From positions 1 through 64,000 of IMG/VR virus record IMGVR_UViG_3300012922_000007: a stretch of 64,000 nucleotides of DNA; one strand, given 5' to 3'. The stretch comes from a virus. Shown here one piece after another: positions 63,582 through 64,000 of this stretch. Positions within the stretch are counted from its first letter, which is position 1; the number at the start of each line of letters is the position of its first letter. Made by a program: the position numbers and the translations under genes. A model generated the notes under the pieces. It had not been told where the DNA came from and did not search any database. It saw nothing but the letters and a program-made list of their open reading frames with translations.

Positions 63582-64000
63582 ATGGCAGGGAAGATCGAGG
63601 TCGAATCAAAGGCAATTAGCACTAATCCAAAAGATATTCTTGGTGCTAAAAAGATCTCACTTACTAAGATTCCTAGCACCGCTTTGCTTCATGAAGCGCA
63701 GGCTATGATGAACGGGGCAGATAAATATGGATCATATAATTGGAGAGCAAAATCGGTACTTGCGAGTATATATGTGGACGCGGCTCTACGGCACCTCTTA
63801 TCTTGGTTTGAAGGTCAGGAGGTAGCTGAGGATAGTGGAGTTCATCATCTCGGACACGCTAGAGCTTGTTTGGGAATTTTGCTTGATGCTCTAGAAACAG
63901 GAAATCTCGTTGATGATCGTCCAGTTTGTGGACAACCAGATTCATTCGATAAAACTCAATCTAGACTGGCAGAGATTGTAAAGAAGAAACGAGGTGTATA
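63582..64000 (+). CDS. dATP/dGTP diphosphohydrolase N-terminal-like protein, truncated by window edge
   Basis: At least 139 residues from ATG after AGGAGAAAG, open to the window edge. GAKKISLTKIPSTALLHEAQ, then MMNGADKYGSYNWRAKSVLA and HHLGHARACLGILLDALETG match the DUF5664 / dATP-dGTP diphosphohydrolase N-terminal pattern. This family removes specific purine dNTPs and occurs in some phages that replace adenine with 2-aminoadenine. No PurZ is in the window. Confidence 0.8.
   Translation, partial: MAGKIEVESKAISTNPKDILGAKKISLTKIPSTALLHEAQAMMNGADKYGSYNWRAKSVLASIYVDAALRHLLSWFEGQEVAEDSGVHHLGHARACLGILLDALETGNLVDDRPVCGQPDSFDKTQSRLAEIVKKKRGV

Larger units (their letters stand above)
3878..63933. repeat. 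Dispersed 14-15 bp palindrome family (about 40 copies)
   Basis: Consensus GTCCRG, 2-3 nt (usually AA, AAT, ATT), CYGGAC. Good copies start at 3878, 6590, 8723, 11974, 15898, 16616, 17370, 18275, 18647, 18977, 20862, 23292, 26341, 28051, 33196, 34960, 40979, 42176, 45074, 46423, 48284, 48726, 51770, 54167, 57753, 59764, 63079 and 63919. They occur in genes in several reading frames, and in gaps. Spacing is irregular, from under 1 kb to about 5 kb. Confidence 0.8.

Overview
This window is a contiguous piece of a large double-stranded DNA bacteriophage genome. It holds a virion block (portal, large terminase, small virion-like proteins), a full replication and recombination set (family A DNA polymerase, T7-type primase-helicase, RecA, SSB, RecT-type annealase, several nucleases), a tyrosine recombinase, a lysis gene and dozens of small tightly packed genes, many joined by ATGA or TAATG stop-start overlaps. 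No ribosomal or housekeeping genes are seen. The host cannot be read directly. A secreted beta-helix protein and a DUF1111-type di-haem lipoprotein suggest a Gram-negative soil or freshwater host, possibly Acidobacteriota, but that is inference.

Layout. 1-15.35 kb is transcribed leftward: late virion genes, one tRNA-Thr, two homing-type nucleases beside portal and terminase, a lipoprotein serine protease, a JAMM peptidase and small zinc-ribbon and membrane proteins. 15.4-16.3 kb is a non-coding control region between the leftward and rightward blocks. 16.3-26.3 kb is rightward and made of very small genes (membrane, secreted, cysteine-rich), most with the ribosome-binding word CGAGGTCAA, plus several structured non-coding stretches and a 228-bp hexanucleotide repeat. 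26.4-34.4 kb holds a cysteine-rich amidoligase, a class II glutamine amidotransferase-like protein, an ATP-grasp ligase and eight members of an expanded zinc-ribbon family sharing a WP[IV][YF] motif; a ninth lies at 40.3 kb and a divergent tenth at 22.1 kb. 35.9-36.8 kb carries an ECF-type sigma factor. 37.7-53.4 kb is replication and recombination, with the integrase, the di-haem lipoprotein, MazG-like and nucleotidyltransferase genes. 53.4-60.1 kb carries a SleB-like lysis hydrolase, a secreted beta-helix protein and a membrane coiled-coil protein. 60.2-64 kb has an exonuclease, RecA, a phosphoesterase and the start of a dATP/dGTP diphosphohydrolase-like gene.

Regulation. Five copies of a bipartite sequence (TGCGCCTTTTT, 11 nt, TCGTCTAATTAAATAG) with constant spacing lie upstream of the leftward virion genes (two copies), a lone leftward gene at 35.1 kb, the sigma-factor operon and the operon leading to lysis. 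The TCGTCTAA box resembles the -10 element of ECF sigma factors, so the simplest reading is that the phage ECF sigma factor drives late genes through this promoter family. Separately, about 40 copies of a 14-15 bp palindrome (GTCCRG, 2-3 nt, CYGGAC) are scattered through both coding and non-coding DNA, and the pentamer CGAGG/CCTCG looks strongly enriched except in likely recent arrivals such as homing endonucleases and recA.

The strongest candidates for a little-described system are the amidoligase / glutaminase / ATP-grasp cluster interleaved with the zinc-ribbon family, the ECF sigma regulon, and the dispersed palindrome.
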